Source: Arthrobacter oryzae (GTDB taxonomy: Bacteria > Actinomycetota > Actinomycetes > Actinomycetales > Micrococcaceae). Taken from it: a DNA stretch of 64,000 nucleotides. The notes under the pieces are model-generated. The model was given only the letters and a program-made list of their open reading frames with translations. It searched no databases and had not been told where the DNA came from. The stretch lies in assembly GCF_030718995.1 (NCBI RefSeq), contig NZ_CP132204.1:1984001-2048000 (forward strand), read 5' to 3'. The stretch's first letter is position 1. Each line of letters opens with the position of its first letter. A program made the translations under genes and the position numbers. Below are positions 54,101 to 61,587 of the stretch, piece after piece.

Positions 54101-54254
54101 CCAATGCGTGACGAACGGTGCGCCATACAAGATCTACGATGGCACCACCGGCCAGGACACCGGCACAACCAGCTCGATCTGGTACAAGGCCATTAACAAT
54201 CTGTGGATCCGTCCCAGCGACGGCCCGGTGGATTCGGGAGTTCCCCAATGCTGA
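48195..54254 (+). CDS. Very large membrane-anchored repeat protein with cadherin-like and FnIII domains
   Basis: 2019 aa. Basic residues 10-12 (KKR) and a hydrophobic helix at 13-34 anchor it with the bulk outside. Residues 40-365 look like a beta-propeller-like region. An acidic linker (about 370-390) precedes roughly ten cadherin-like repeats, seen by Asp-rich turns such as DNDSDPDGD, LANDSDPAGG and LANDADPDGD at about 418, 522, 612, 705, 803, 905, 998, 1097, 1297 and 1390. At least three or four FnIII modules follow (about 1466-1830), with VLNWSPP and TVSWAP strands. The C-terminal 100 residues hold four Cys (two likely disulfides) and end at a Cys. It is the first gene of a four-gene unit with a DUF58 protein, a transglutaminase-like protein and a kinase. 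Function is unknown; adhesion or envelope scaffolding is an inference. Confidence 0.88.
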   Translation: MGVRSWVERKKRVLASATTFSTLAAVAAAAIIYPGFTVTQVDLNDGGVWVTNASKNLVGHLNYQSKLLDGGLLAASPDFDVLQNAGTVFLSDRSKSSLSPVSVADVALGQPQTLPAPVDVSFGKKAIALASRDKGTLWLTTSDALGSFDATSAEPVLMDAQGLVATVGADDVVYAANPAKGEIVSIKLDEGGAIASRDTEPHETLRTIENAQIAAVGNKPVVLDPATGSLYLPGGKKVQVADPAGAKLQQSGPGASFVAVATSKALIKQPLDGSAATTTDLGAAGLPAAPVRLGSCLYAAWAGSGKYLRDCDDAKDNDRQDIPSTGSRADFVFRVNRNVVVLNDVYSGDVWLVTENMRLVSNWDDVIPPPDKSDDQDEDAADNNPVNTLPDRTKENRLPTAVEDQFGVRPGRTTLLPLLDNDSDPDGDVLTARLQGEAPAVGTLQNVYNGTGMQVTVPADASGTASFQYQANDGRGGTATARVALTVRDRAINEGPTQKRVPTILLEQGKSISQNVLTDWIDPDGDDLLLVAASTSSDGDQVRTRPDGQLTFQDVGTSLGRKEVLLVVSDGQTQTEGKLIVDVRVADSLPPKANADHAAGIAGQDLVVSPLANDVDPAGGRLRLTRVDMPPDLTVTPDYQSGTFVFRAANPGTYYLTYLVTNGPASSAGLVRIEISPAGAGAGPPVAVADLALLPAGGEVLIDVLANDSDPAGGVLVVQSVSPPKNTAASVAVLDHHILRITDVRGLSTPTSFTYTASNGAASATGEVTVIPVPAPSKLQPPEATADEVTVRANDVATISVLANDSHPNGSKLKLNPVLIQGVDPEQGLLAVSGDVLRFKAGPTATTAHAIYAVTGPDGQEDSAQITIHIRGGGAEQNSRPQPQKVTARVIAGKTSRISIPLEGIDPDGDSVTLIGLERAPAKGTAAVGASWIEYTASQNASGQDIFSYVVEDRFGARSTASVVVGIAPAPGTNQNPVAAEDTVTVLPGRHIAADVLANDADPDGDPVVLAGDRLDAAPELAAEVKDGRVRLTAPAATGTVIVHYGITDGRGGTAVGTLKVEVRTDAPQLPPVARDDRVTFAETLGKTAVDVPVLRNDEDADGVAGDLAISFPQPVPTARVSGAGTVSVTLSDESQIIPYTVTDVDKLSSTAFIMLPGLKEQRPALKSSIPLEVVSGQQLTMDLRQLVVVRSGKTPRITQDAKVQAVASNGAPLVKDQTTLVFTSADDYSGPAAVTFEVTDGATVDDPDGRTAVLTIGIRVLPDPARNHEPVFAGGSLETAAGEEALLDLREVASDVDEADKDRLAFALAGPAPAGVKVSLDGSTLKATADGAPKGSSLSVAVSVTDGRSAPVSGTVNVLVVASKRPLAGVNDDVVPNARAGQAERANVLANDSNPFPESPLKILSATVETGTGTAAIDGDAVTVTPADNFVGTLVVRYRVQDKTQDAEREVDGRVRLTVKDKPDAPSTPTVSEVRDRTVVLNWSPPANNGSPITGYKVSGSGGFSQQCPATTCTLSGLTNNVEYTFTVIATNNVGDSPASPASAPARPDAKPDAPGAPTLVFGDRELTVNWVAPNSPGSPVENYTLEISPAPPGGNVRSGNIAGTSYKWTGLQNGTPYQVRVQASNQAPEPSNWSAYSASEIPAGLPGAPGKPGTMRSTSGGSESIMTVSWAPAPQNGAPIDTYTVTALQGSAPVSSSTVSGGQLSVAMTVGNSATDYTFTVAAKNKAGSSAASPPSDPKRAFGTPGAVPAVRAEPLDNAVQLAFEPAAGNGATPTYQYQVNGGGFQALAGDKVVRSGVPNNGNYTIGVRAVNSLDGTTFEGPVTNSNPVAPYGKPFAASVSPVTVTTAVRFDVGAVANNGRTVVRLEYQASDGQSGNLGAGGGSVTAGNGYDQSVSITVTTIDDLGQRTSTSATGQTAPAKYMIVQNGSKSPGTCMWPSNSTTASDTPANCAAGGGQFVAEGTRVQLQCVTNGAPYKIYDGTTGQDTGTTSSIWYKAINNLWIRPSDGPVDSGVPQC

Positions 54255-55447
54255 CGGCCGCGGGCCTTGGCCGTAGGCTTCTTGCCGCCCGGCGAGCGGT
54301 CCTGGAACTGGTCACTGTCCTTGGCTGGCAGGTGCTTGCCGGAGGCCTGGGGTTCGGGATCGTCGGTGCCATCCTGGGCTGGGAAGAAACCATCACCGCC
54401 GCCGCCGGAGTGCTGGCCTTGATTCTGATAGCAGCTGCCTTCGTGGCGGGTCGCACCTCCTACGGCGTGGTCATGGACCTGGCCAGAACGCGCCTGGAGG
54501 TGGGGGAGATGGCGGTGGGCAGCATCACCGTGTCCAACACGTCGGCACGTCCGCTGCTCCCTGCCGCCATCGAACTGCCGGTGGGCGCAGGGACGGCGTC
54601 ATTCGCCGTTCCGCGGCTCGGGATCGAGGATATCCATGAGGACCTTTTCACTATCCCCACAGCCGTACGCTCGGTGATCACCGTGGGGCCGGTCCGGTCC
54701 GTCCGCGCCGATCCGCTGCGATTGCTGAACCGCCAGGTCACGCTCACCGACGCCGTTGAGCTTTTTGTCCACCCCCGCACGGTGTCCCTGGCCGGCTCGG
54801 CGGAGGGGCTCATCCGGGACCTGGAAGGCCTGCCCACCACCAACCTGTCCAGCGCCGATGTTTCTTTCCATGCCCTGCGGGACTATGTTCCTGGCGACGA
54901 CCGCCGCCATATCCACTGGAAGACCACCGCCCGGACAGGGAAGCTCATGGTTCGTCAGTTCGAAGAGACCCGGCGCTCCCACCTGGCCATGGCCCTCTCG
55001 ACCAACCTCGATGAATATTCCTCCGCCGAAGACCTCGAGCTGGCCATTTCTGCCGCCGCCTCCATCGGCAAGCAGGCGATCCGCGAGCAGCGCGAGGTAA
55101 GCGTCCTGACGCAGGACGGAAGACTCCGTACCGACACTGCCCGCGTCCTGCTGGACGGCATGACCCGCCTGGCGGGTGCAACGTCACGGGTGTCAGCCGC
55201 AGATGTTGCCCGGCTTACCGGCGATGCCGTCCCCAATGCCTCCGTCATGTTCCTGTTGGTGGGCACGGCGGTGACCCCGGGGCAGCTGAGGATCGCGGCG
55301 GCATCTGCACCTCCAGGCGTGCGATGCTTCGCGATCAGGTGCCAGGCGGGTGCCGCACTTGACCGCCGCGCCATCGGCGACCTGACCGTCCTGACGCTGG
55401 GGAAGCTCACAGAGCTTCCCCGCCTGCTGGTGAAGGCTGTGGCGTGA
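54248..55447 (+). CDS. DUF58 domain membrane protein
   Basis: 399 aa from the ATG at 54248, overlapping the previous gene by 7 nt. Two N-terminal hydrophobic helices (VTVLGWQVLAGGLGFGIVG and ITAAAGVLALILIAAAFV) are followed by a beta-rich region and the DUF58 signature ALRDYVPGDDRRHIHWKTTARTGKLMVRQFEE, which begins the vWA-like part. Such proteins normally partner a MoxR ATPase encoded directly upstream; none is present here. The last codon overlaps the next gene. Confidence 0.9.
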   Translation: MLTAAGLGRRLLAARRAVLELVTVLGWQVLAGGLGFGIVGAILGWEETITAAAGVLALILIAAAFVAGRTSYGVVMDLARTRLEVGEMAVGSITVSNTSARPLLPAAIELPVGAGTASFAVPRLGIEDIHEDLFTIPTAVRSVITVGPVRSVRADPLRLLNRQVTLTDAVELFVHPRTVSLAGSAEGLIRDLEGLPTTNLSSADVSFHALRDYVPGDDRRHIHWKTTARTGKLMVRQFEETRRSHLAMALSTNLDEYSSAEDLELAISAAASIGKQAIREQREVSVLTQDGRLRTDTARVLLDGMTRLAGATSRVSAADVARLTGDAVPNASVMFLLVGTAVTPGQLRIAAASAPPGVRCFAIRCQAGAALDRRAIGDLTVLTLGKLTELPRLLVKAVA

Positions 55448-57915
55448 GCCGGGGCGCCGAACCGGGGCGGCCCGCAGGCCGGCTTCCCTCCGCTGTCACC
55501 GCTTCATGGCCGGCTACCCTCGGACCGGATGCCGCCGCCCTCGGGACGCTGCTCGCCACCGGCGTGCTCGGTTTCTTCTCCAGTTTCGCCGGCGACTGGC
55601 GCTTCCTGCTAGCCGGTTCCGGCGGTATTGCCCTGGGCCTGGTCCTCGCCCTGCTTGCGGCGCGGCTGCGGCTCGGTGTACTGCTCACCCTGACGCTGGC
55701 TGTCCTGGCCTACCTGGTGTTCGGGAGTGGCCTCGCCGCCCCGGGGCAGGCCATCGCCGGGGTGGTGCCCTCACCCGAATCCCTGCGGACCATCATCGCC
55801 GGTGTGGTCCTCAGCTGGAAGCAGCTGTTGACCAGCGCTGCCCCTGTGGGAGCAGGTGGCGGCTTATTGGTGGTCCCGTTCCTGGCCGCCTACGTGGCGG
55901 CCTTCCTGGCCGGAACCTTGGCCTGGCGGCTGCGCAGTCCTGCGTGGTCCGTGCTCCCCGCCGCGGGCCTGCTTCTCCTCGCAACGGCCATGGGCACCCA
56001 CGAAACATCCCTGGCCGGTGTACGCGGCATGGTATTCGTGGCCGTCTCAGTGGCCTGGCTGGCATACCGCCGCCGTACAGCGGCAGCACCGGACGCCGTT
56101 GTCCACGGCCACGCCGCACCTGCTCCGACTACCACCGCGGCACGGCTGCGCCGGACCGTCCTTACGGCAGGCGTTCTGGGTTTGGCCGGGGCTATGGCGC
56201 TGGCCGCGGCGCCGGCGCTCACCGCCTCAGCCACCCGCCAGATCCTGCGCGACGTGGTGGTCCCGCCGCTGGATCTGCGCGATTATTCCAGCCCGCTTGC
56301 GAGCTTCCGGGATTACGTCAAGAACCAGAAGGACAGCAAGCTGCTGGCCGTGACCGGTCTTCCCGAGGGTGCGCGGATCCGTCTTGCCAGCCTCGACTCC
56401 TACGACGGCGTGGTGTTCGATGTCTACGGGAGCGGTTCCAGCAACTTCTCGCCCATCAGCAATGAGTCCGCCGTCGGGGTAGCTGGGACCCGGGGCGTCC
56501 AAAGGACAGCCGGGCAGGCAGCACGCGCGGAGGTTCAAGTCACTGTGGACGCGTACAAGGGCGTATGGGTGCCTTCCAGCGGGACCCTGCTAAGCGTCGA
56601 CTTCGGCGGGGCCAGGTCCACCCAGCTGGACGGCTCACTGTTCTTCAGCCCCGCCACGGATACCGCAATCGCTACAGCCAGGCTCCAGGCCGGGGACACC
56701 TACACCATGGGAGTTGCCTACCCGGCGCTACCCAAGGAGTCCGACTTGGAGCAGGCAGACTTTGCCGCGGTGTCCCTGCCCCCGGTTGAAAGCGTGCCGC
56801 AGATTGTGGCGGCTAAGGCCACCGAAATTGTGGGCGATTCGTCACGGCCCGTCGAACGGGTCCGCAAACTGGAGGCGGCACTTTCCAAGCAGGGTGCATT
56901 CAGCCACGGACTGGACGGTGAGGCCCGGAGCCTGTCCGGGCACGGGGCGCAGCGCATCTCTGCCATGCTCAGTGCCAAGCAGATGGTGGGAGACGATGAG
57001 CAGTATGCGGTGGCCATGGCCCTGATGGCCCGTGAATTGGGCATTCCCGCGCGCGTAGTGATGGGCTTCTACCCCGACCCGAAGAACCCGCCGAAGTCCG
57101 GCACAGTGGACATCACCGGCGATGACGTCCATGCCTGGGTTGAGGTGGCATTCGAGGGCGTCGGCTGGGTGCCCTTCAACCCGACGCCCTCTGAAGACAA
57201 TGTTCCGATCCCGCCGGACCCGCAGCCCAAGTCCAAGCCCCAGCCCCAGGTCCTGCAGCCGCCCCCGCCGCCGCAGGCTCCGGTGGAACTGCCGCCGGAT
57301 TCCGCCCCTGAAGCGCAGGACGCTGAACAGAACCAGCCGGGCTTCTGGGCCTTCCTCGGGCCGATCCTCATGGCGATCGGCCTGGGTCTGATCCCTGTGG
57401 CCGTCCTGCTCCTTCCGCTGGCGCTCATTGCCTGGCTGAAGCTGCGGCGCCGGAAACGCCGGGCGTGCGAAGGGACTGCCGCCGACCGCATCGGCGGCGG
57501 CTGGAGCGAGGTCATGAATACAGCGACAGACCTCGGCGTCCGGGTTCCTCCCGGCGCAACCCGACGGGAAAACGCGGCCAGTCTCGGCGAATTTTTTCCC
57601 GACAGCGGCTCCGCCACCCTGCTTCTGGCCCACCGCGCCGATGTAGCCATCTTCGCCGCGGGGGATCCCAGCGACGATGACATCCGCACGTATTGGGCAG
57701 ACGTGGACTCCTCCCTGAAACAGATGACAGGCTCCGTAGGGTTCTGGCGGCGTCAGCGTGCCAAATACTCCCTGCGGTCCCTTGCGGAGGGCGGACTCGG
57801 CTTGCAGCTGCGGACGCTGGCGGACTCTCTCCGGAACCGGGCGGGGGGCACCCGCGGGAAAGCTGCGGAACCACCGGAGGATTCTCGGGCCGGAAGCGAG
57901 GCCAGAGGTGGCTGA
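55444..57915 (+). CDS. Transglutaminase-fold membrane protein lacking catalytic Cys
   Basis: 823 aa from a GTG at 55444 (4-nt overlap with the DUF58 gene). About six N-terminal helices (TLLATGVLGFFSSFAG to LAGAMALAAAPALTAS) lead to a large outer domain with a transglutaminase core. The position of the catalytic Cys (normally GDCEQ) holds Asp 518 in VGDDEQYAVAMALMARELGIPARVVMGF. His 563 is kept in DDVHAWVEV, but the third triad member is Asn 579 (FNPTP), not Asp. A Pro-rich stretch (about 583-625) and a further helix precede a cytoplasmic C-terminal tail. It is predicted to bind, not cross-link, a peptide or glycan. Confidence 0.9.
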   Translation: MSRGAEPGRPAGRLPSAVTASWPATLGPDAAALGTLLATGVLGFFSSFAGDWRFLLAGSGGIALGLVLALLAARLRLGVLLTLTLAVLAYLVFGSGLAAPGQAIAGVVPSPESLRTIIAGVVLSWKQLLTSAAPVGAGGGLLVVPFLAAYVAAFLAGTLAWRLRSPAWSVLPAAGLLLLATAMGTHETSLAGVRGMVFVAVSVAWLAYRRRTAAAPDAVVHGHAAPAPTTTAARLRRTVLTAGVLGLAGAMALAAAPALTASATRQILRDVVVPPLDLRDYSSPLASFRDYVKNQKDSKLLAVTGLPEGARIRLASLDSYDGVVFDVYGSGSSNFSPISNESAVGVAGTRGVQRTAGQAARAEVQVTVDAYKGVWVPSSGTLLSVDFGGARSTQLDGSLFFSPATDTAIATARLQAGDTYTMGVAYPALPKESDLEQADFAAVSLPPVESVPQIVAAKATEIVGDSSRPVERVRKLEAALSKQGAFSHGLDGEARSLSGHGAQRISAMLSAKQMVGDDEQYAVAMALMARELGIPARVVMGFYPDPKNPPKSGTVDITGDDVHAWVEVAFEGVGWVPFNPTPSEDNVPIPPDPQPKSKPQPQVLQPPPPPQAPVELPPDSAPEAQDAEQNQPGFWAFLGPILMAIGLGLIPVAVLLLPLALIAWLKLRRRKRRACEGTAADRIGGGWSEVMNTATDLGVRVPPGATRRENAASLGEFFPDSGSATLLLAHRADVAIFAAGDPSDDDIRTYWADVDSSLKQMTGSVGFWRRQRAKYSLRSLAEGGLGLQLRTLADSLRNRAGGTRGKAAEPPEDSRAGSEARGG

Positions 57916-57942
57916 CGCAACATTGATTCTGGAGGAACCGAC

Positions 57943-59541
57943 TTGAGCACACGACGCGGACCCGCGGTGCCCCCGGCCATCGAGGGCTACCAGTATGTGC
58001 AGCACCTCGGCTCCGGCGGCTTCGCCGACGTTTACCTTTACGAACAGGACAGGCCGCGGCGCAAGGTCGCGGTCAAGGTTCTGCTCGCGGACCTGAAGAC
58101 CGAAGGGGCGCGGCGCAGGTTCGAGTCCGAGGCCAACTTGATGGCACAGCTGTCCACGCACCCGTTCATCGTGACGATCTACGAGGCGAACGTCACGGCG
58201 TCAGGACACTCCTACCTGGCCATGGAGTACTGCTCCAAGCCCAACCTGAACGTCCGCCTGCGGCGGCAGCGCTTCAGCGTGGATGATGCCCTCGCTGTGG
58301 GCATCCAGGTGGCATCCGCTGTGGAGACCGCCCACCGGGCCGGGATCGCCCACCGGGACATTAAGCCGGCCAACATCCTGGTGACGGACTATAACCGGCC
58401 CGCCTTGACCGACTTCGGTATCTCCGGCACCACCGATTCAGCGGCGGACGACGACGGCGGAATGTCCATTCCGTGGTCCCCGCCCGAATCCTTCCAGCGC
58501 TTAGACGCCGACGGTGTGATGGTGGACGTGTGGGCGCTGGGCGCAACGGTGTACACCCTGCTGGCCGGCCATTCCCCGTTCGCCGCCCCGGGAGGCAACA
58601 ACTCGCCCCGCGAACTGATGTCCCGGATTGCGTCGGCTCCCTTGCCGGCACTGGACAGGATCGATGTGCCGAAATCCCTGCAGCAGGTCCTGGCTGCCGC
58701 AATGGCCAAGCAGTCCGCGTCAAGGTACCCGTCCGCCCACTCGTTTGCCTTGGCCCTGCAACGGGTCCAGGCGGAGCTCAGCCTGGCTGTGACACGGTTT
58801 GAAGTACTCGACGACGGCCCGGATGCCGAGCATTCCGGCGGGGACTCCACCGAAGACGCAACCCGCATTCGCAGTGTTGTTTCGATCGATCCGCGTGCCG
58901 GCGGGGACACTACCGTTGCCCGGAGGTCCGGTGGGACCGCCGCTGCGGCGTTTTTCCCTCCACCGCCGAGTCCGGCTGTTCCCGCTAGCCGTCCGGCAGC
59001 GGCGGCCGGGACCGGGGGTGATGACCGTCCGGCGCCGTTCACGCCGTTGCCGGTAGAGGACACACAACTTCGGCCTGCTGAACCGGTTCCACTGCCCGAC
59101 GGCGGCGAGGGCCCTCAACCCCGGCGCCACCCCAAGTGGCTGCTGGTCGCGGCCGGGGGAGTGCTGGCCGTTGCCGCCGTGATCGGTCTGGTGTCGGTCA
59201 ACGGAGGCGCCACTACACCCGCCGCACCGGAGACCAGCCCCGGCCTTGACGGACCACTGGACGCGGTGGCGCCGGGCAGCGTGGTTCCCGCACCGGCCAG
59301 GCTGTCCGGAACGAAGGAAGGCGAAAGCGTGACCTTCACTTGGGAAAACCCCGCCCCCGCGGCAGGGGACACGTACATGTGGCGTGCCGTGTCGGTGATG
59401 CACTCGGGCGAGTACACAAGTTCCAGCGAGGCCCGGGCGGTCATTGTTTCCAGCCCGGACGGGCAGACCTGCCTCGAAGTGGTGATTCGCCGGAGCAACG
59501 GCCAAGCAACTCCCGAACCTGCAAAAGCCTGTGTTCCCTGA
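57943..59541 (+). CDS. Ser/Thr protein kinase, PknB-type with one membrane helix
   Basis: 532 aa from a TTG at 57943 with GGAGGA upstream. The kinase domain (about 14-285) has the glycine loop GSGGFADVY, catalytic Lys 45 in VAVK, HRDIKPANI with Asp 139 and DFG at 157-159. A long Pro/Ala linker leads to a single helix at about 397-417 (WLLVAAGGVLAVAAVIGLVSV) and an extracellular domain of about 115 residues that resembles a single FnIII-like fold (VTFTWENPAP) rather than PASTA repeats. It is the last gene of the envelope module and probably signals from the cell surface. Confidence 0.92.
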   Translation: MSTRRGPAVPPAIEGYQYVQHLGSGGFADVYLYEQDRPRRKVAVKVLLADLKTEGARRRFESEANLMAQLSTHPFIVTIYEANVTASGHSYLAMEYCSKPNLNVRLRRQRFSVDDALAVGIQVASAVETAHRAGIAHRDIKPANILVTDYNRPALTDFGISGTTDSAADDDGGMSIPWSPPESFQRLDADGVMVDVWALGATVYTLLAGHSPFAAPGGNNSPRELMSRIASAPLPALDRIDVPKSLQQVLAAAMAKQSASRYPSAHSFALALQRVQAELSLAVTRFEVLDDGPDAEHSGGDSTEDATRIRSVVSIDPRAGGDTTVARRSGGTAAAAFFPPPPSPAVPASRPAAAAGTGGDDRPAPFTPLPVEDTQLRPAEPVPLPDGGEGPQPRRHPKWLLVAAGGVLAVAAVIGLVSVNGGATTPAAPETSPGLDGPLDAVAPGSVVPAPARLSGTKEGESVTFTWENPAPAAGDTYMWRAVSVMHSGEYTSSSEARAVIVSSPDGQTCLEVVIRRSNGQATPEPAKACVP

Positions 59542-59656
59542 GCGAGGAGTCCGCCTGGTCCGTGAGTTGCAATAGCGGCCGCGGCTGTGCAGCTGCCACA
59601 TGAACAGGCCTGATTCTGGGCAAACGCCCATTGGGGGAGCGGTGCTGGTTTCCTAG

Positions 59657-59686
59657 CCTTGGGGGTAGACCTTTTCACTACCAAGG
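59657..59686 (+). promoter_or_regulatory. Possible hairpin covering the ribosome binding site
   Basis: CCTT (59657-59660) and GGTAG (59664-59668) can pair with AAGG (59683-59686) and CTACC (59678-59682), leaving a GGG bulge and a 9-base loop. AAGG is part of the Shine-Dalgarno site of the small gene starting at 59700, so the RNA could control its translation. This is a weak prediction. Confidence 0.35.
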
Positions 59687-59699
59687 ATGGGATTCAACG

Positions 59700-59897
59700 A
59701 TGAAGCGCATCGCACTGCTCCGCGAACGGGTGGCCACCGCCGGCGCCACAGGAACCCACTGCCCGGCTTCCGGACTGTGGGCTCCCGTGGACGCACCGCA
59801 TGACGGTCAAACCATATTTGAGGGCCACATTTTCCCGGCGTACAACGGCGCGCCCACCCTCTGGCGCCGCAACACGTCGGGCGACACCGCCCGCTAA
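59700..59897 (+). CDS. Small hypothetical protein (65 aa)
   Basis: 65 aa from the ATG at 59700, with AAGGAT upstream. The sequence MKRIALLRERVATAGATGTHCPASGLWAPVDAPHDG has a basic N-terminal helix and a central HCPASGLW motif, followed by GQTIFEGHIFPAYNGAPTLWRR. I do not recognise a family. The HCPxSGLW form and two further His residues could suggest a metal site. It stands alone before the dodecin gene, which runs in the opposite direction. It is short but has a proper start region and coding-like codon use. Confidence 0.6.
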   Translation: MKRIALLRERVATAGATGTHCPASGLWAPVDAPHDGQTIFEGHIFPAYNGAPTLWRRNTSGDTAR

Positions 59898-59908
59898 AAC
59901 TCCGGGCT

Positions 59909-60118
59909 TTAGCGCTCCAGCCGGAACCCCAGTTTGATGGTCACCTGCCAGTCGGCCACCTGCCCGTTTTCCAGGTGGCCGCGGATTTCCTTGACCTCGA
60001 ACCAGTCCAGGTTGCGGAGGGTCTTCGCGGCCTCGGCGATACCGTTGCGGACGGCAGCGTCCACGCCTTCGTTTGAAGTTCCGACAATTTCAGAAATGCT
60101 GTAGGTGTGATTCGACAA
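59909..60118 (-). CDS. Dodecin family protein
   Basis: 69 aa. The typical sequence MSNHTYSISEIVGTSNEGVDAAVRNGIAEAAKTLRNLDWFEVKEIRGHLENGQVADWQVTIKLGFRLE is a full-length dodecin. The Trp 39-region (NLDWFEV) with the stacking Trp and the Gln in WQVTIKLGF fit the flavin-binding fold of the dodecamer. It buffers flavins or FMN in the cell. It stands alone. Confidence 0.92.
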   Translation of the reverse strand: MSNHTYSISEIVGTSNEGVDAAVRNGIAEAAKTLRNLDWFEVKEIRGHLENGQVADWQVTIKLGFRLER

Positions 60119-60195
60119 CTTCGCTCCTCATAATCTCCATTGACACCCGGAACTGCGGGCCGTCCCTGCAGAGTAGCGGACCCGGGGCGGCGCGA

Positions 60196-61107
60196 CTAGG
60201 GTTTTACGGCGGTCATTGGGCCTGTGGGGAACGGACCTCCGCCTTTCGAACCGGCGGCTAACGGCCCGTGCGCCAGGCCGGGCCCGAACACCGGGCCCGG
60301 TTCCGGTCGTTTGGCTTTGAGGCCCAGATTCGCGGGGCGTTGCCGGACCTGGCGAACCACCCAGGGGAACAGGTAGTCCTTGGCCCACACCAGATCGCTG
60401 CTTCTGGCCTGCCGCCAGCTGCTGGTCGGCAGGACCTTTGGTTCCAGCGGCTTCAGGGTGTGGGGCACGTTGAGGGCTTCCAGCACCATGGCTGCGATGG
60501 TGTGGTGGCCCAGCGGAGAGAAATGGAGGCGGTCGGGATCCCACATGTGCGGAGCCGCCAACTGGCGCAGGGTCCAAAGGTCGGCCACCACGCCGTCGTG
60601 CCGGGCCGCTATGGTGCGCAGGTTTTCGTTGAAGATGGCCACCTTGCCGCGGATACGGCCGAATACCGGGGTGCCTCCCCAATCCGGGCCGGTGAAGAGC
60701 ACCACCGTTGCTCCGGTGGCGCTGAGGAGCCCGATGACCGGGTCCAGCCTCTCTGCGAGCTTGTCGGGATCACTTCCGCGAAAGACGATGTCATTGCCGC
60801 CTGCGGACAGCGTGACCAGGTCCGGCTTGAGTCCAAGGGCCGGTCCCAGCTGGTCATCCACGATCTGGTGGAGCAGGCGGCCCCTGACCGCCAGGTTGGC
60901 GTAGGCGAAGTCCTGGTGGCCCAGGCTCAGTTCTTCCGCAACCCGGTCTGCCCAGCCACGGACGCCGCCGGGGCTTCGCGGTTCCGGATCGCCATACCCC
61001 TCGGTGAAGGAATCTCCCAGTGCCACATATCGGTTCCAGGGGTGCGGAGCCGGAGTGCTCGCCGCGGAGGGTGTCCGCGCCGGTCCAGGAATGCTGAACG
61101 TACTCAC
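60196..61107 (-). CDS. SGNH/GDSL hydrolase
   Basis: 303 aa from the GTG at 61107, with GGGA upstream; a longer frame to 61269 has an unlikely Pro-rich leader. Block I is VALGDSFTEGYGD with the nucleophile Ser, block III is SAGGNDI with the Asn, and block V is DPDRLHFSPLGHHT with the Asp and His. It probably cleaves an ester of a lipid or acyl sugar. The N-terminal segment lacks a signal peptide, so it acts in the cytoplasm or by another route. The Pro/Lys-rich C-terminus after residue 240 is less conserved. Confidence 0.88.
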   Translation of the reverse strand: MSTFSIPGPARTPSAASTPAPHPWNRYVALGDSFTEGYGDPEPRSPGGVRGWADRVAEELSLGHQDFAYANLAVRGRLLHQIVDDQLGPALGLKPDLVTLSAGGNDIVFRGSDPDKLAERLDPVIGLLSATGATVVLFTGPDWGGTPVFGRIRGKVAIFNENLRTIAARHDGVVADLWTLRQLAAPHMWDPDRLHFSPLGHHTIAAMVLEALNVPHTLKPLEPKVLPTSSWRQARSSDLVWAKDYLFPWVVRQVRQRPANLGLKAKRPEPGPVFGPGLAHGPLAAGSKGGGPFPTGPMTAVKP

Positions 61108-61218
61108 GTTCCCATGGTGACCCCCGTCCCAAGGCGGGAACAGGGCCGAAGGGCGCAATTTACCGCGGCCGACGGCGGCGGCCAGAGGGTGTGATTCGTG
61201 CGACAGCGGCGGGCCTAA

Positions 61219-61234
61219 ATACCAAGGGGGGTAT
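61219..61234. promoter_or_regulatory. CsoR/CstR-type operator candidate
   Basis: ATACC (61219-61223), AAGGGG and GGTAT (61230-61234) form a palindrome with a G-rich centre, 35 bp upstream of the repressor gene it should control. CsoR-family operators have this GC-tract-flanked form. Confidence 0.6.
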
Positions 61235-61253
61235 AAGATGGGGGAAGTCCTAA

Positions 61254-61526
<273 letters not shown>

Positions 61527-61587
61527 CGGCTGGCGCGCCGCAGGCAGCTAAGATCCCGGGCGGCTAAGCCCCTGGCTGTTGGCCCGC

